Positions 29,063 through 42,449 of a stretch of DNA of 64,000 bases are shown piece by piece. The stretch lies in the NCBI RefSeq assembly GCF_028389875.1, contig NC_084666.1, positions 34,784,308 through 34,848,307 on the forward strand. Reading direction: 5' to 3'. Within the stretch, counting starts at the first letter, position 1. The number at the start of each line of letters is the position of its first letter. The notes beneath the pieces are model-generated. The model worked only from the letters and a program-made list of their open reading frames with translations, was not told the DNA's origin and did not search any database. The position numbers were made by a program, and so were the translations under genes. Source of the DNA: Rhea pennata (lineage: Eukaryota > Chordata > Aves > Rheiformes > Rheidae).

Positions 29063-30660
29063 CCCGCTGAGGCCTGGGGCCCACTGGGCTAGGGACGTTT
29101 AAAGGGCAAATTAAAGTTATCTGGTCGCTGCCGGGGAATGCTGTGCCAGAGCATGTGCCTGCTGTATTAATAGCACCCGGGAGGCACAGGAGGGGACTAA
29201 GGAAGCTGGCGGGAGTACCTCTGGCGGTCTTAACTGTTTGCATGCATGCCTGAGGCTGGCATTAGGGCATAAATGCTTATCCAAGGAGATTTAGGTGCAT
29301 GGAGCTATCAGTTTAGTGACTTGCATCAACTTAGAAAAAGCAAGAAGGCCATAAGCAGGTGAGGTGGACACAGGTGCCGTGCGCAGCGGGCAGGTGACTG
29401 GTGCGGATGTGCTGCCGTGCCCCGCCACGCTGGCTGCCGGGGACGTCTGGCTGGCCTGGGAGGTGCCGTAGCGATGTGCGTAGGTTCCTGAGCATCAGTA
29501 GCCAGGAACAGGCAGACCTCTGAGAGTCAAGGACAAAGAAAGCATCTTCATATTTGATAAACTGTGTGAACATGCACGTCTTGAGGTATTTAAGGACGCT
29601 AGCATGCTCCACAGGAGCCAGCTTCCCTGGGGAGGAACATACCAGGCTTTCCTGCCTCGTACCCTCATTTCAACTCTGCAAGGTCAGACCCTCTGCAAGA
29701 GTTGAAGTTGGTCACCTCCAAAAGGAGACGGAGAGAGGGAGGGAGAGACTCCAGGAAGCACGTGCTAGGGAAGCTCATGTTGCCTCGCTCACACCAGACG
29801 TGAAAGATCAGTAAAGACTAATGAAAGTCTGCTTTCATTCAGTGCCTGTGTCTACTGAAATGTTTGGGTCTCAAGAGTACCTGGTTTCCTCACCAGCTTC
29901 TGTTTCTCATATGTGCTTTCTAGCTGAGCCCCCCTATAAGAAAGCTAGCAGGATATGATTCAGTGTTACAAAGCTGTGTGACTTTATTACATTGAATAGT
30001 TCCCTGAAAGCCAATGAAACAAATAGACACTTACCCAGAAGTTTATTTAAAAGGCATTAAGGCATGCCACACAAGACCATGCTTTACTGGGGAGTGCTTG
30101 GTATAACAGTCTGCTTTGATTTGGTAATATAGTATCTATAATGGAAATAAGATTCATTTTAATGTAGGTGCCAAAAGATTGGCCATCCTATGAAGAGACA
30201 TTCTCTTCAGGACAGCAAATCTCTTCTCACTGACGTGTTAGCTTGAGTCAATGAGACTGTAAACTGATCCCCCGTCTCTGTTGCCCTCTGCTGCTCTTAG
30301 GTCTGTTGAGGTAGAAGTCTTTTCTCATGAACTGCAGCTCTGGGAAACTGGTAACAGCTTTAACACCAAAGAGCACTCTCACCATCCTGGTGGACTGAGT
30401 CTTTCTTCAGCTCCTAAAATGTGGGAGGAGAGACCTTCTGAGGATACCTTTCCCCAGAACTCAGAGGAGTACGAGAAAGGCTGTGAAGCTAATGAAAGAC
30501 CGAAAGCAAGTGCAAGCAGGAAGTGTAGGGGATTAGACTAAGATTAGACTGTGTGTTGAGGGGAGTGTTGCTTAATGTGTGTAGCTGCCTGGTACTCTTG
30601 ACCTTTCCTTTTTCGTCCTCATAATTCACTCACTGTGTCTGATGTTTTCCTTTTTCACAG
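29063..30660. other. upstream flank of SLC25A4; possible first exon of a divergent transcript
   Basis: No protein gene is recognised. A good donor (AAGCAG|GTGAGG, exon end 29358) on the + strand follows the CpG island by 300 nt. A strong pyrimidine-rich acceptor ends at 30300 (CTGCTGCTCTTAG), followed by an open frame of about 80 codons without a recognisable domain. Confidence 0.4.
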
Positions 30661-31015
30661 AAAACTAAATATCCCTTTAACAGCTCAGAGCTTCAACTGC
30701 TGGCTTCATACAGAACCATGGGATGTCAGTGCTCACGGTTGCTATCCAGCTGTCAAGATTAGGTCTCCTCTGTGCATGTGTACTGAGCCAGCACCCTACC
30801 GGCTGGTGAGTGGTGAGTGAGGGGCGGGAGAACGGGCGGTAGGGCAAGGAGGAGAGCCAGAGGGGACACTGGGGCATGGGGCAGGGCTTGAGGTGAGGCT
30901 AAGGCCAGGGACCTGACCCAAAAGGGTCTTCAGCCTGCCTCTCCCCCACCCTCCCTGTTTTACTTCATTTAAATTGTCTTTTTAATGACATTTAAATAAA
31001 GTCTTTATCATAAGA
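30661..31015 (+). ncRNA. candidate terminal exon of a divergent (lncRNA-like) transcript
   Basis: A very strong acceptor (GATGTTTTCCTTTTTCACAG) is followed 335 nt later by AATAAA at 30995-31000 and T-rich sequence. A good internal donor, CGGCTG|GTGAGT, lies at 30805. A 48-codon frame is open from the acceptor, but the peptide has no recognisable domain. A transcript running away from the SLC25A4 CpG island is the simplest reading. This is inference from splice and polyA signals only. Confidence 0.25.
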
Positions 31016-34000
31016 GTTCAAGTTTGGTTTTGGAGTTACTGTTACACATCATCGTCCTACTTCACACAGGCTGTTTGGTTTAATAGGTATTTCTGTAGCG
31101 GTAATACTGTTTATCCATGATTGCCAACATTGAAAGAAAGCAATGTGTAGAAAGTCACACATTGTGTATACGTGTAGAATAGTCACTTTTTATGTGTCTA
31201 GTCATATGCTTCTGGCTTCCCTGAGCCCAGATGTCCATTGCCTGGGGATACTCAGCTTTGAAACAGTGTTAATGAAAGCAGGGCTGGGCCAAGACACATG
31301 CCTGCTACTCTGAGGGTTTTTTTTTCATCTTCTTCTTCCCCCCCCCCCCTTTTCTTTTCCTGATCCAAAAGCCTATTTTGCTCAAGGGTCAAATGCATCA
31401 TGGGGTTTGATCAACATGATCTGCTCTGCAAGACAATCAGACCTTTTGTGACTACTTATGTTAGCAATTCAAATATAACCTGTAAGGGACTTCAGGCCAT
31501 CCTCTCTGCCCCACACTTCTAAACTTTAAGTTAAAAGGACAAACATTTCCACTGACTGGAAATGTTATGGAAAAGGAACTTGGCTTTTCATGCAATTAGT
31601 TGGTGTTGGGTGTTCTTTATTCAGAACGGTTATTTTCTCCCCTTTTTCCATACAGAAGTGGTTAAAACAGTTTTGAAACACCTCACTTTCTAAATTATGG
31701 AAACCTAACTTTTAAGCCTCATCTTCCTTAGATGTTTGCAGTTTGGGAAGGGTTAGCAGGCTTTTAAGGCTGATTTTGTGGGTGCTCTGTACTGCTAACA
31801 TGGTATAAAACCACTGGGATTTGTTCCTAAAAGTTCTGAGCTAAAAATTATAACCTAGATCTGCATGTTCAAAAAAGATTAGTGACTGCATTGTGCTTTG
31901 ATATTTGAATAGTCAACTTGAAACACTGCAGGAGATCAGATTTTACAAAGTATTGTGTGCCCGTGTTTGTTTATATTACCAAGACACTAGGAACCATAGT
32001 GTTGAGACTAGGGCAGACACAAAATGAAAACGTGTTTTTTCAAAAGTGGGCAATCTGAGTCTGACAGCAGACACAAGAGGGAGCACGAGGAATCCGTAAC
32101 ATCATGAGGACCCCCAATGAAGACAGTGGTGTATAGACAGCCTATTGATGTTTGCCATGCTGCCAAGAAGAAAGATTTTTTTTTTCAGGAAAGATTTGTA
32201 GGGATATAGTAAATCCCTCTTATATAAGACTGGTTTATGTTTGTGGACAGTTCTTCCTCCTATTAAGAGGAACAGCATGGCAAAAGGCACAAAGGTGACA
32301 GAAAATGTAAAAGATAAATAATGAAAGCTGATTTCATGGTCTGATTGGTCTGGCTGGAGGCAAGAGCCAACATTTTCACATTAGGCCATACGAGGCTATA
32401 AGAATAAACAATAGTAGCACATATCTAATATGACAGAGAACTATCAGACAGTGGAAGGACACAGTGACAGGGATAATATAGTAAAGATAGCGGGTTAGGT
32501 CTACACACTGTTTATTCTGGGTGCATAATCGCAGCATAAGACAAAATTTCTCAGACTAGAGAAAAAGAAATGTAATTAAGTAATGAGAGCTTAGATCAGA
32601 GCTTTATCTGTGTGGAGGGATGTGAAGAAAAAAATCTGAAGTAATATGTAGACTGTATCAGCAAGATTTGCAAGTGGTATGTGAGGCCCTAGGAAGAAAT
32701 CGCAGACAGAGATGGATACCTGGTGGTAGGTTTAGAGAGTGATCCACAGTGAAGAAGAAAGAAGGCAGCAGGAAGGATGGAGGATCAGGGAAACATTAAA
32801 ATTTCTTGAATTTACCTATGCTGAGGAGAAAGTTCACAGACTCTTCAGCTTTTTAGCTAGAAGTTAGAGAAGACAGTACTGAAATAGAAAAAAAAGTTGG
32901 ATCTGAATTTTCACAATAGGAATGGTAGTTGAATTTGTGCTTGTGGAGGAGATAATAAGTAAAAGTGTACAGGGAAAAGAGACATGAACCAGTAACAGAC
33001 ATCCTAGAACACAGAGGAAGCAGCAGATGCAGATATTTCACTTAAAATAGCAATTTTGAAAGTAGGAAGATAATGAGAGACCCTAAAGAGCCAAAGGAAG
33101 GCAATAATTGAGGAGAAGTAACAGGGTGATGGAGAAAAAGAGGATCAAGAAGGATGCAGGAATGAGGATTCTGAGTTTTGTCTTGGGGAGATATTAGGTA
33201 GCTTTAGCTGATTATTAGTGTTAATTGGGTTAGTGAGGAATCTACATAGAGCTGAAGAAGAGGAATACTGGACAATAAGTGTAAGCAACGTTGAGAAGGG
33301 AAATGTTAGCGCTGGAAAACAGCAGGAGTCAACATGGGGTATGTTTGCTTATTAGCGCATGTTGGTAATACGAGAGTGAAGAGTTGGAGGAGAGTCAAAA
33401 ATTCAGAAAAAATATGACAATAGCTGAAAGCGGATATGAAAAAGCTCAGAAGATATGATAGATCAAGCATGAGGTGTAAAAGTAGGAAAGAACAAAAATG
33501 TGTGATAATGAATAAATAGAGACTTGTGGGAAGTGAGCAAGACCATATTCATTTTTCTTTTGGCAAGGATTTGTGCAGATGAGGTTCAGAAAGAAAGCAT
33601 TTGGGAATTGCATTAAAAATGGTAGAAAGCCTCCAGGTCTTTAGTTAAGTTGGAAAAATATGTTAGAAGGACAGCATAGCAAAAGGAGGAGGGAATTAAA
33701 TGGTTGTGGTGGAATTAAACGTGGACATGGGCTGACCAAGAAATAGAAGCTGAAAGCACACCATGGCTGGTGTTTAATAGCGAGACTTCACACTTCAAGG
33801 CGTGAGAGTGGAGAGTAAGAAATAGAATTTGCTGTGAAATCTGTGCTAGAGAAGAAAGGGCAGGAGGAAAAGGCAAAGATTAGATGGGATTTTATCAATC
33901 TGATCAGATGAAAATCATGGAAAAAATAGTGACAGGACGTGAAGGAAGACAGCTAGCAAGGGAGCAGGTCACAGAGGAAGGATGAGACACTGGAGATCAG

Positions 34001-37000
34001 AAACAGTGATGTTGCTGCTGACCACATCAAGTGAGTGGCTCTTTCAGTCAATGGGGCATTGAGTGTGGGCTACAGACAGAAATGAACAGACCAGGGCAAG
34101 AAAACATGCATGTGTCAGCTGTAAGGTGTTTGCAAGGACATCATCTTGGAACTTGAACTGCCCTAAAGTCTTGTAGTTACAAAGTTACAGAGCTAGGAAT
34201 GATTGCAGGTTTCGCAGTTCTGGCAGATCTCCAGTGTAAGCTGTTTTTTTTATTTTTGAAGATTTCTTTTGAAATTTTTATTATTTTTTTTAAATGGCTC
34301 AGGACAACCAGCCATAGTTAGATGTTGAGTGAAAAGCAGAGTGAGTTTTGTCATTAGAAGAACCAGTGTGTCATCCCAGTCTGGAACAAACCTTAGAGCT
34401 GAAGTGGATGAGATAGGAGTCTGGTCAAATGCATGTAAGTGGGTAGATAGGGTAATGCACATCCTGAAATATGACTTACTATTTACGTAAGTCCTGATGG
34501 TTTTCTCTCTGAATAGAGATCCACATAGGAATCCTCTTGTGGCCTTGAAATGAGAGTAAGGTCAGTTTAATGAAAAAATTCAACTGTTGTTTCCAATTTA
34601 AGTATTTTACTTTCAATTCTGTCCATGTGTGTTTTAGATGCTTTCAATCAAGCAGAAGTGTTATGTGCATTCCTTCACTGTTATTCCAAAATTAGTTTAT
34701 CTGTACTGAACCATGACATCACTAAATTATTATTCATAGACAGAGGTCCTGCTGAAGACAATAGAAAGTATGTCTTGAAAGGAACTAAGTAAAGGTGTCA
34801 GAATTGGGCTAATAGTTAATATATTTTCTCAGAGTTGTAAGCTGGCAACATAAGCTACCACAATAATACAAAAAGTCAGTATCAAATTTATTCTGACAAT
34901 ATCAGCAAAGCTGATTCAGTACAAACATACAGCAGGATTTGAAAGCCTATTTTACAGCTGAGAGGAATATTATGTTTTTTTTCTTTCCATTTAGATCTCT
35001 GCAGAAAATAATTTCTTTAGACATTAGCTTACATGCATCATTACATTGTGGAGCATATATCCGCTCTTGAGACTAGTGATTTTCAGTTGTTGTTCTGCTA
35101 GGAAGAAATACTTTTGGGGAGAATCTAATGTATTTAATATAAAAATTTTGTTTTTAATTCTAGCTGGAACGTACTTTACATGAATAAAATGAGATCTAGA
35201 GGTTATTTTGCTCTAAGACAGCCATTCAAAAACAGTGACCTCAGGCCAAAGGGCAAGTCAAACAGGTATACTGCTCAAAAAAAGTCTAAATTCCTGGAGT
35301 CCTAATCTTTGTTTGATGCATACTTATGGCTCATCTTCCTGCTTACTACCTTGAAATGCTCTATTTCCTGTAAATTTTGTCTTATTTTTCCTAAAGATAA
35401 TAGTTTGCTTTTGAACTGAAGACTTTCAAAAACTTTAGTTCAAGTCTTTGACTCAGTTTTTGCTCCTCTGCATGTTACAATTCATTCCCAGAGATATGTT
35501 TCTCATAGTGCTGATCAGATTTCTGGGAAGGCAAGTCAGCTGCAGACAGTACGCACAACTTCTTGTTGGGAACGTGATCAGAGAAAAGCCAAGTTAGAGG
35601 GCTGAAGCCTTCTGTGCTGTTCATAATGCCTGATAAAGGCACAGACATATTCCCCGATGGTGCTAGCAGACCACACTTCCGAGCAGTAGCATGCCAACCG
35701 TATTTTGCTTCCTGATCAGGAAAATTAATTCTTCACCTGGTTTTCCTACTTCCCTAATATTTTTGGTTTGTTTGTTTGTTTCCAGACTGGAGAAAATTGG
35801 ATTGTGTGAATGTAGGATTCAAAGGTACCTTTCTGATTGAATAACGTAGAAAATACGTGTGGTTTTGTTTACAAAGTTTAGTTTTCTATTTAAAAGCAGA
35901 AGTATTAAAATAGTTTTCCTGACTCTAAGCTTGCGACTTCTTCAGAAAATCTTTGAATTGAAAGAATGTCTAGTAGGTCTCCTAGGCCTGTCTGCACAGT
36001 GCAGCATTGTCCTCATCGTTCCGGCAGAACCTGACCGGTGGTGCTCATGTTTAGCTTTCAGTAGCTCTGGTGACTCTAGAGGCGATACTTGCATGTTGTT
36101 CAGTTGCCCACTCCTTTCTAGAGTTATAGAGACTAATTCTCTCTTCATTTAAATCAGGAATTACTCTTTCGAAACAGTGATGCAACATTGGTGTATAGGA
36201 GGGAACTATGCAGCTTTTGTTTTCTGTAATATTATGCTTACGCTTACTCTTCTAACCATTATTTTTATACTTATCGTAATGAGATTATGAAATTTTTGGT
36301 TCTTGCTTCTTTCAGTCATTTTTTTTATCATCCTTTGGGTTACAGTGCTTTTGGGGTGTCAAAATACGTGATTTGATCTCATTGGTAATGTTTGCTTCTA
36401 GGTTTTATTTTCTAAGATGCTTCTGTTTGCCATTTTATTGTTCTTGAGTATTTTGTCTTTTAAAAATCCATTTTGTCAGGCTGACAGATATGAAAAAAGT
36501 GGAATAATTTCAATGGTTTATTTGGTTTCCTTCTGCTATTTCTGACAATACACCTTATTATAATATAATCATTTACATTTTAATAACAATATCACAGTGT
36601 GCATGCTCAAGTTATTACCCATTCTTGTCTTTAGATGTTTCATAGAATTTCCCATTCTGTGGTTTTACTTCAGATTAGTCTTTCTTCTCTGAACTAGTTC
36701 CCAGTTTTCTTGCTGACACTAATTTTATTTTTCACTTACTAATAGGACAAACTGAAATGATTTCTGACAGCAATATATTTTTAACTGCATCACAGCTTTG
36801 TGTTGTCAAATAAACTGCATCACAATAGCAAAATAAGGTAACCACATTTTTATAACACAGAAGCAGTTACAGGCATTACGTGAAGATGTCACTGTTATAC
36901 ACACTTAAATTACAGCTATTACCACAGCAATTTTAATATAGATCCAAGCTTATTTTCACAAAAGTGAGAAATACTGTTCAATAGCTGAATCATCAATTTC

Positions 37001-40000
37001 TTCTCACTCTGTGTAGTGGAGAAGTAGTTCACAAATACATTGTTATTATTATCAGATATATATTGCTCATATACTTGCTGTATCCCTGTATATGGAAATA
37101 CCCCAACACTGAAGCAACAAATTAGTAGTTGTTAAGAATAGATGTGCACAATGACTGCAACCTAATTTCAGGCTGGGATGAAGAAGAAGCAATGTGGCCA
37201 TTGCTTAAGAAAATACAGTATTCTAACTTCTAAAACTAGCACAGTCAGTGTCTGTTTGCACATTCAGTTGCAATGACTATTTAAGGAAATTCAGCCGAAG
37301 GTTGGAAGTTAGAATTTTTTCCTGAGTCACTGTCTATTGAAATTGCTGGGAGTATATGATTATTGTTAGAGAAAAGCCTAGTTCTTTGCAAAAAGCAGTC
37401 TTTATTTGCTATCTATATGATACTTTTTACATATGATAGAGGATCAGTATCAGCTTAATGAATGGAAGTAGATAAGGTTGGCAAGATAATGTGTGTATCA
37501 CAATGTAGTTTAATTAGATGAATGGAAATTCTGTCCCTATTAATGACAGCTAAAAATTGGTGAAATGAGACAGTGAGTTAAAGGGCCTTTTAAAATACAG
37601 GCACAGGAACACTAGTAGCAGCTTTCTCATTTTTTCCCAGCTGGGATCCTTGGTTATGCCAGTCAATTTTCCTCATTAGCCATTTTCCGCTAAAACTTCC
37701 TGGAGCTAAGCATCAGGTATTTGCTGAGAACAGCATTAAAGCATAAGCAAGAAAATTTATTCATTTCAGAAAAAAAAAATCTCAGCTCAAGCATATATGC
37801 ATGAAGGTAAAAGAGATCTCTAGAACAGCCAAAACCTCAGGGACTGAGGTACCCTTGGTTGAAGAGCATAGCCATACCTCTGAGGGGAGAGAAGTAGTTG
37901 AGATCATCTGGTAGCTGTCAGCATTAAAGTTTATTCTTGCTTCTTTGTAGACAAAATCATGAGCAGAAAGAATGGAAAACATCAGCAGAAGTAGAGAAAG
38001 AAGCTAGGCAGCAGGGGCAGGTGTGTAAAATGATGAAGTATCTTACGGTCAACATAGTGCAAAGAATTGCCCTTTGCCTAGCTTTGTTCTTCGGATGTAG
38101 TGATGGAAGAAAGTGACCTGTTTTTGTTCTTCTTTACAACTATGTAGAGGGGAAAAAAAAAAAAGAGGATGTTCTAAATGTATACAGAAGTGGGGAAAAT
38201 AGACATCATGGGAAAATGCATCCAGAAAAGGAAGAGCCTTGAAGCAGTCCGACTAGGATAAATTATCTGGACTTTGTAAGATTCCAGGATTGTAGAGACA
38301 GATCACCCACAAGCTGTATGAATCTGCAGCTTGTATATTAGTCACCTTTCCTTTTAAATGTTACCATTTCTAAACTGACACTAATTTCTGTACATAAATC
38401 TAGATCCAGTGGCTCAGAACAGAAGTAAAAGTGCAAATATACAGATATTTGTCTAATTGAAAATAGTCTCTGGGGTTTCTGTGCATTTCCTGTGCTATGT
38501 CTAAACACCATGCCTCATTTTTATGAGGCATTTTTCAGATTGGAGGCTTTCTCATCACTGGTAATCATCCACAGGCAGGAAAAGTTAAAAGGCTAAAAAA
38601 CTATGTTTCTATGAGAAAGCACTGTCCCTGGTATGCAATAGCTTTTTATCATATGCTTTTTTCTTCTGTTCTGTCCCTTACCTCTGCAAAAAAGACAAAT
38701 TAGATTAAAGAAGGACACTCCTATCTCGTTTTGTTTCTTCGCATTTCTCCTCCTCTTCTAAAACACCAGCATTTCCACCAAGTAGAAAAGGTCTGATTGA
38801 CACAGCTTTTAGGAAAACTAACCTAAAGCTCTACACTTTATCCTACTGGGCACTGCTCAGCAGAAGAGGTGGGAGGTCTGTTACAGCAGTGGGTGAGAAA
38901 CATGCATTTACATAGGCTCCTTTCCCCTGCCACCTCTCCTCTCTCCAGTAAGCACAAGTTTATTTTAGCATTGGCCTTCTGAAGCAGGATTATTTTCCCC
39001 TGAATAGGTCAGCCTGGGGCAGAGCCAGGATCCGTGGCCTTCCATAGCTGGGGTGCCTCAGGAAGCCTGAGAAGCCTGCTAAGTAGACAGGGCCTCTAGT
39101 TGCTGGGTCTATGCCCAGTACAACAGAAGTATTCTGGAATAACCTTTCTGATAAACAGTAAAGCAACCCACATGGGAAGATTTTTTTTTTTTTTTTTTAA
39201 AGACATGCATATCAGTCTGAACCAGGTTATAATGCTGCCCTCTGCTGTAGAAATTCAGAAGAAATATAAAAGATAGTGGTGAAATTCAGCAGAATAGTAA
39301 CAAAATGTGACCAGGATGGCAGCAGTACGTGAATAAAAGAACTATTTTATCCTCTCATTTCATACAATACTTCACTCAGTTGGCATATGTCCTTATCTTC
39401 CCTCCCCTTCACCAGGAAGTAGATAGCACTGTTTTTCTTTCAAAAATCTTTACTAGCACCTCAATTTATAGCAAGGGAGTATGGTTTATAGTTTTATTCT
39501 ATGTTAGCATTGGTAGTGTCTTCATGGCTGTGCAAAGCATCTTATCTCCCAGAAATCATACTTTCTGTTGTATTTGTTTATGTCTTAGCATTCAGGAGAC
39601 ATGCAGAGGAAAGGATTTCCATCAGTAAATCAGATTTTTGTAATTTTGTTATTTTTCTCATTGTTACATGGAATTATTAAATTCTGTGTTTACAAACGCT
39701 GCTGAATTTGATATGGTTGTATAGAAACTGCAGTCACGCAAGATGATGTATTTAAGTGAAGGGTGCATAGAAGTGGCCAGCACTACTCTTGCCTAGCTAA
39801 TCTGTGAGCCAGCATGGAAACAAAATGGAAGTGATCTGCTGTTTTCATCCAGACTCGAGGGAAATGCCATCAAGGGCATTTACTGATCCTAATGCAGTAC
39901 AACCTGGCTAGACTTGGAGCATGGGTAGCCCTGAATCTTTGAACATCTGCAGATATCATTGGCAAGTGTTAAGAGCAATGCATGGGGCTGCATTCTGGAA

Positions 40001-40178
40001 CAGAACAGCCACATCTGGACTGATTTCGGGGCCCTCCTGAGCTAAATGTGCAGGGCCATCACTGCTTCACTTCCCCAAACGTATTGTCATCCTAATGTTT
40101 GTGTCTTTAAATATGGTTTTCATGTTTCACTCTTTGACGCTGATTTTAAAATCCTTTCCTTCATTTTCTGTGTCTCAG
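31016..40178. other. intergenic or intronic DNA
   Basis: Mostly AT-rich DNA without a recognised gene. From about 32.0 to 34.0 kb the + strand is markedly purine-rich. Three open segments flanked by splice-like signals (35164-35265, 35786-35824, 37951-38020) might be exons upstream of the EF-hand gene and are discussed as findings. A 17-nt T run lies near 39,181. Confidence 0.5.
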
Positions 40179-40217
40179 ACATGCTGCCCAGACTGCAGGC
40201 GCTTTTGATTTAGCCAA
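40179..40217 (+). CDS. candidate exon of an EF-hand protein
   Basis: This 39-nt segment follows the acceptor TTCATTTTCTGTGTCTCAG and precedes GTAAGTTT. It reads HAAQTAGAFDLA plus split codons at both ends (phase 2-2). The AFDLA part resembles the first helix of an EF-hand. Its phases fit the next candidate exon (42384) exactly, giving AFDLAK-KTNKLKKEIISQHEF across the junction. By itself it is too short to trust; the support comes from the splice sites, the phase and the fit with the next two exons. Confidence 0.4.
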
Positions 40218-42383
40218 GTAAGTTTAATTCTCAACATGACTTAGAGAACAAAAGGGATGGGTCCCTTTCAAAGAAAAGAAACTTCTTATTTTCTAACCAA
40301 TGTCAAAAAAACTACAAAAAAAATGTAGTGATACTCTGCGTTCTGTCCCTGATGGTGGTGACAGGAAATAAGGGCAGACCTGGTCAGTAACCTTGTGAGT
40401 GAGTGAGCTAATATACAGTGCTGAACAAAAGTGACTGTAATCATTAATCCTGTCAGCAACTCAGCAGAGTGTTCAATGTGCAGGGGCTTGCGGCGGTTTG
40501 TTCTGCAGCGATCTCATAAATGATAAAATAAACGTTCTGTAAAAGTGTGTGGGAGCTGGTTGATGATTTTTAGAAGTGTGGTTTCGCTTTGGGAAGTGGC
40601 TCTAGCAATGGGTGCTGTGAGGCTGTCTTGGCCCCCTCTGCGAGTACCTGAATTCTGTTAAAGAGAAGGCTTTTACTAAGAGATAGTAATCGGTGCCTGA
40701 AGCTGGAACTCTGGGCCCACTGGGGGGAAGATAGGGAGGAAAGCAGTGAAGTGGCTGTTTAATATTCCCTTCCACTCAGATTTCAGTTTTTGCTCCTCAA
40801 TTTGGGGTTTGGCTCAATTTCCCGGGCTCCCTAAGCAGAAAAGAGAAAAGAGAGATTATGCCAGTGGCAGGCTGGGATGCTGATTTACACGGGCAATATT
40901 CCCACCTCAGCTAGGGTGGTTGGAGAACCTGGTGGACTAGAAAAGTGATCATGTTCTCCACGTAGCCCAGGTTCTTGTTAGCAGAGATTTGATTCTACCA
41001 CATCAACATTTGCAGAGAAAACAGTTCTAATGGGAAAAAAAAATTAATTGGTTTTACTTGTCACCACAGAACTCCAGGATATTGTATGAAAAAACCCAGA
41101 TATGTGTAAAATCTGAATGCGTCTTTCTTGTATTGGTGTCACAGGGATGGGAGCATCAATCCAGCATCTGTTGTGGCTGTGACTGAATCCAGTGGCAAAC
41201 TTGTTTCAGTCTGACTTAATTTCTATCTTGGCCACACTTCAGTCAAATCACTTTTGCTTTAAGTTGTGAGCTGTGAAAAGGAGACTTGCTGAGGTTTCAT
41301 GGGCTCCACTGTAGAAGTGTCAGCCCCTCCCTGGCCTCTATTGCATGGAAAGTGTGGCAGCATCACCACGTTCGTTCCAGGAAGGGACATTTGCACAGAA
41401 ATGCAGTGACAACCACTCATCTTTCATTATATATTTTTTATAAATCCTAGGCATTTGGGTAAAAGGACAGATCTCCTTGATCCTTCTCTCTTAACCTTTT
41501 CTTTCTTTTTCTTTTCTTTTTTCTTTTTGGTTACTGTGGGTTGATCCGCAGAGCCTCATTCATCAGTGTGCTTTCAATCCATTACAAGAACAGGCAAACC
41601 ACAAACATTGTGGCCAGTGGCAAAATCCTCAGTCCCTCTGTATCACATTTGCACTCCTCCCACAGTATGAAGTTGAAAGATAACTGGCTTAAGGAGCCAC
41701 ATAGAAATATTCCATGTGGAAGAGAATCTCTTATGTCTTAAAAACCTTGGCATCTGGCTAACCTCCAGCAGGTGTGCGACTGGGGTGCTCCGTTCACTGT
41801 CTACGTCTGCCCTTGGGTTGCTAGAAATGCTGACCTCTGCACCCCTATGCAATAGGGGTTTTGTGCTGTTTGCAAAAATTTTGTGTAGATCTCATGCTGA
41901 ATATTTATTGCTGAGACTTCTTGAGTGGAGACTGGGGTCTTTTTCAGTGCTATAGCCTTTATTCTGCAGGAGTTCTAGTAACAGAAGACCTGTTAAGGAG
42001 TAAATGTTAGCCTGAAACACGTTAACAGAGTGTCTTAAATGATTCACTACTGTGCTCAGTTGGTTGTTTATGATCTCTGATATGTTGTTTATATAAGGCA
42101 GTATTTATGCAAACTCTGAAAGTCCTATGCCATTCCTGTACAGTGCAATCAGATTTTTTTCTTCTGTGGGCTGGAGCTTTATACTGGGAGGGGGAAGGGA
42201 AACAATTTTCCACTTACCATATAGGGTAGGCGACGTATTTGAAGCGGAATTGGACCCTTTCTCTGAGTGATTGCACCTCTGGTCAAAATAGGTCAATCCT
42301 TTCACTAACCTAGGGCTCAATAGTTTTCTGTATGTATTAAATTAGGCTTTCTTAATACTCTTTTTTTTAAAAGTTTTTCTCAG
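40218..42383 (+). other. putative intron of the EF-hand gene
   Basis: 2.2 kb with no recognised gene. A pyrimidine-rich (T/C) tract lies near 41,485-41,528. Confidence 0.35.
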
Positions 42384-42449
42384 AAAAACTAACAAGTTGA
42401 AGAAAGAGATAATTAGTCAGCACGAGTTTCATGCAGCAGTTGGGTGCAG
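42384..42449 (+). CDS. candidate exon of an EF-hand protein (helix after loop)
   Basis: The 66-nt segment lies between the acceptor AGTTTTTCTCAG and the donor GTGCAG|GTAAGA. It encodes KTNKLKKEIISQHEFHAAVG in phase 2-2. IISQHEFHAAV has the pattern of the last loop positions and second helix of an EF-hand (I-x-x-x-E-F-x-x-A). Spliced to the exon at 54717 it reads HEFHAAVGCR-FGVEITDKEF, the usual linker between two EF-hands in EFCAB6-like proteins. The calcium-binding loop before it looks degenerate (Lys-rich and slightly long), so this half-site probably does not bind calcium. The gene name is unknown. Confidence 0.6.

Noticed and set aside
30281..30541. 87-codon frame after a good acceptor
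   Set aside because: No ATG in a good position, no recognisable domain and no convincing donor. Kept only as part of the description of the region.
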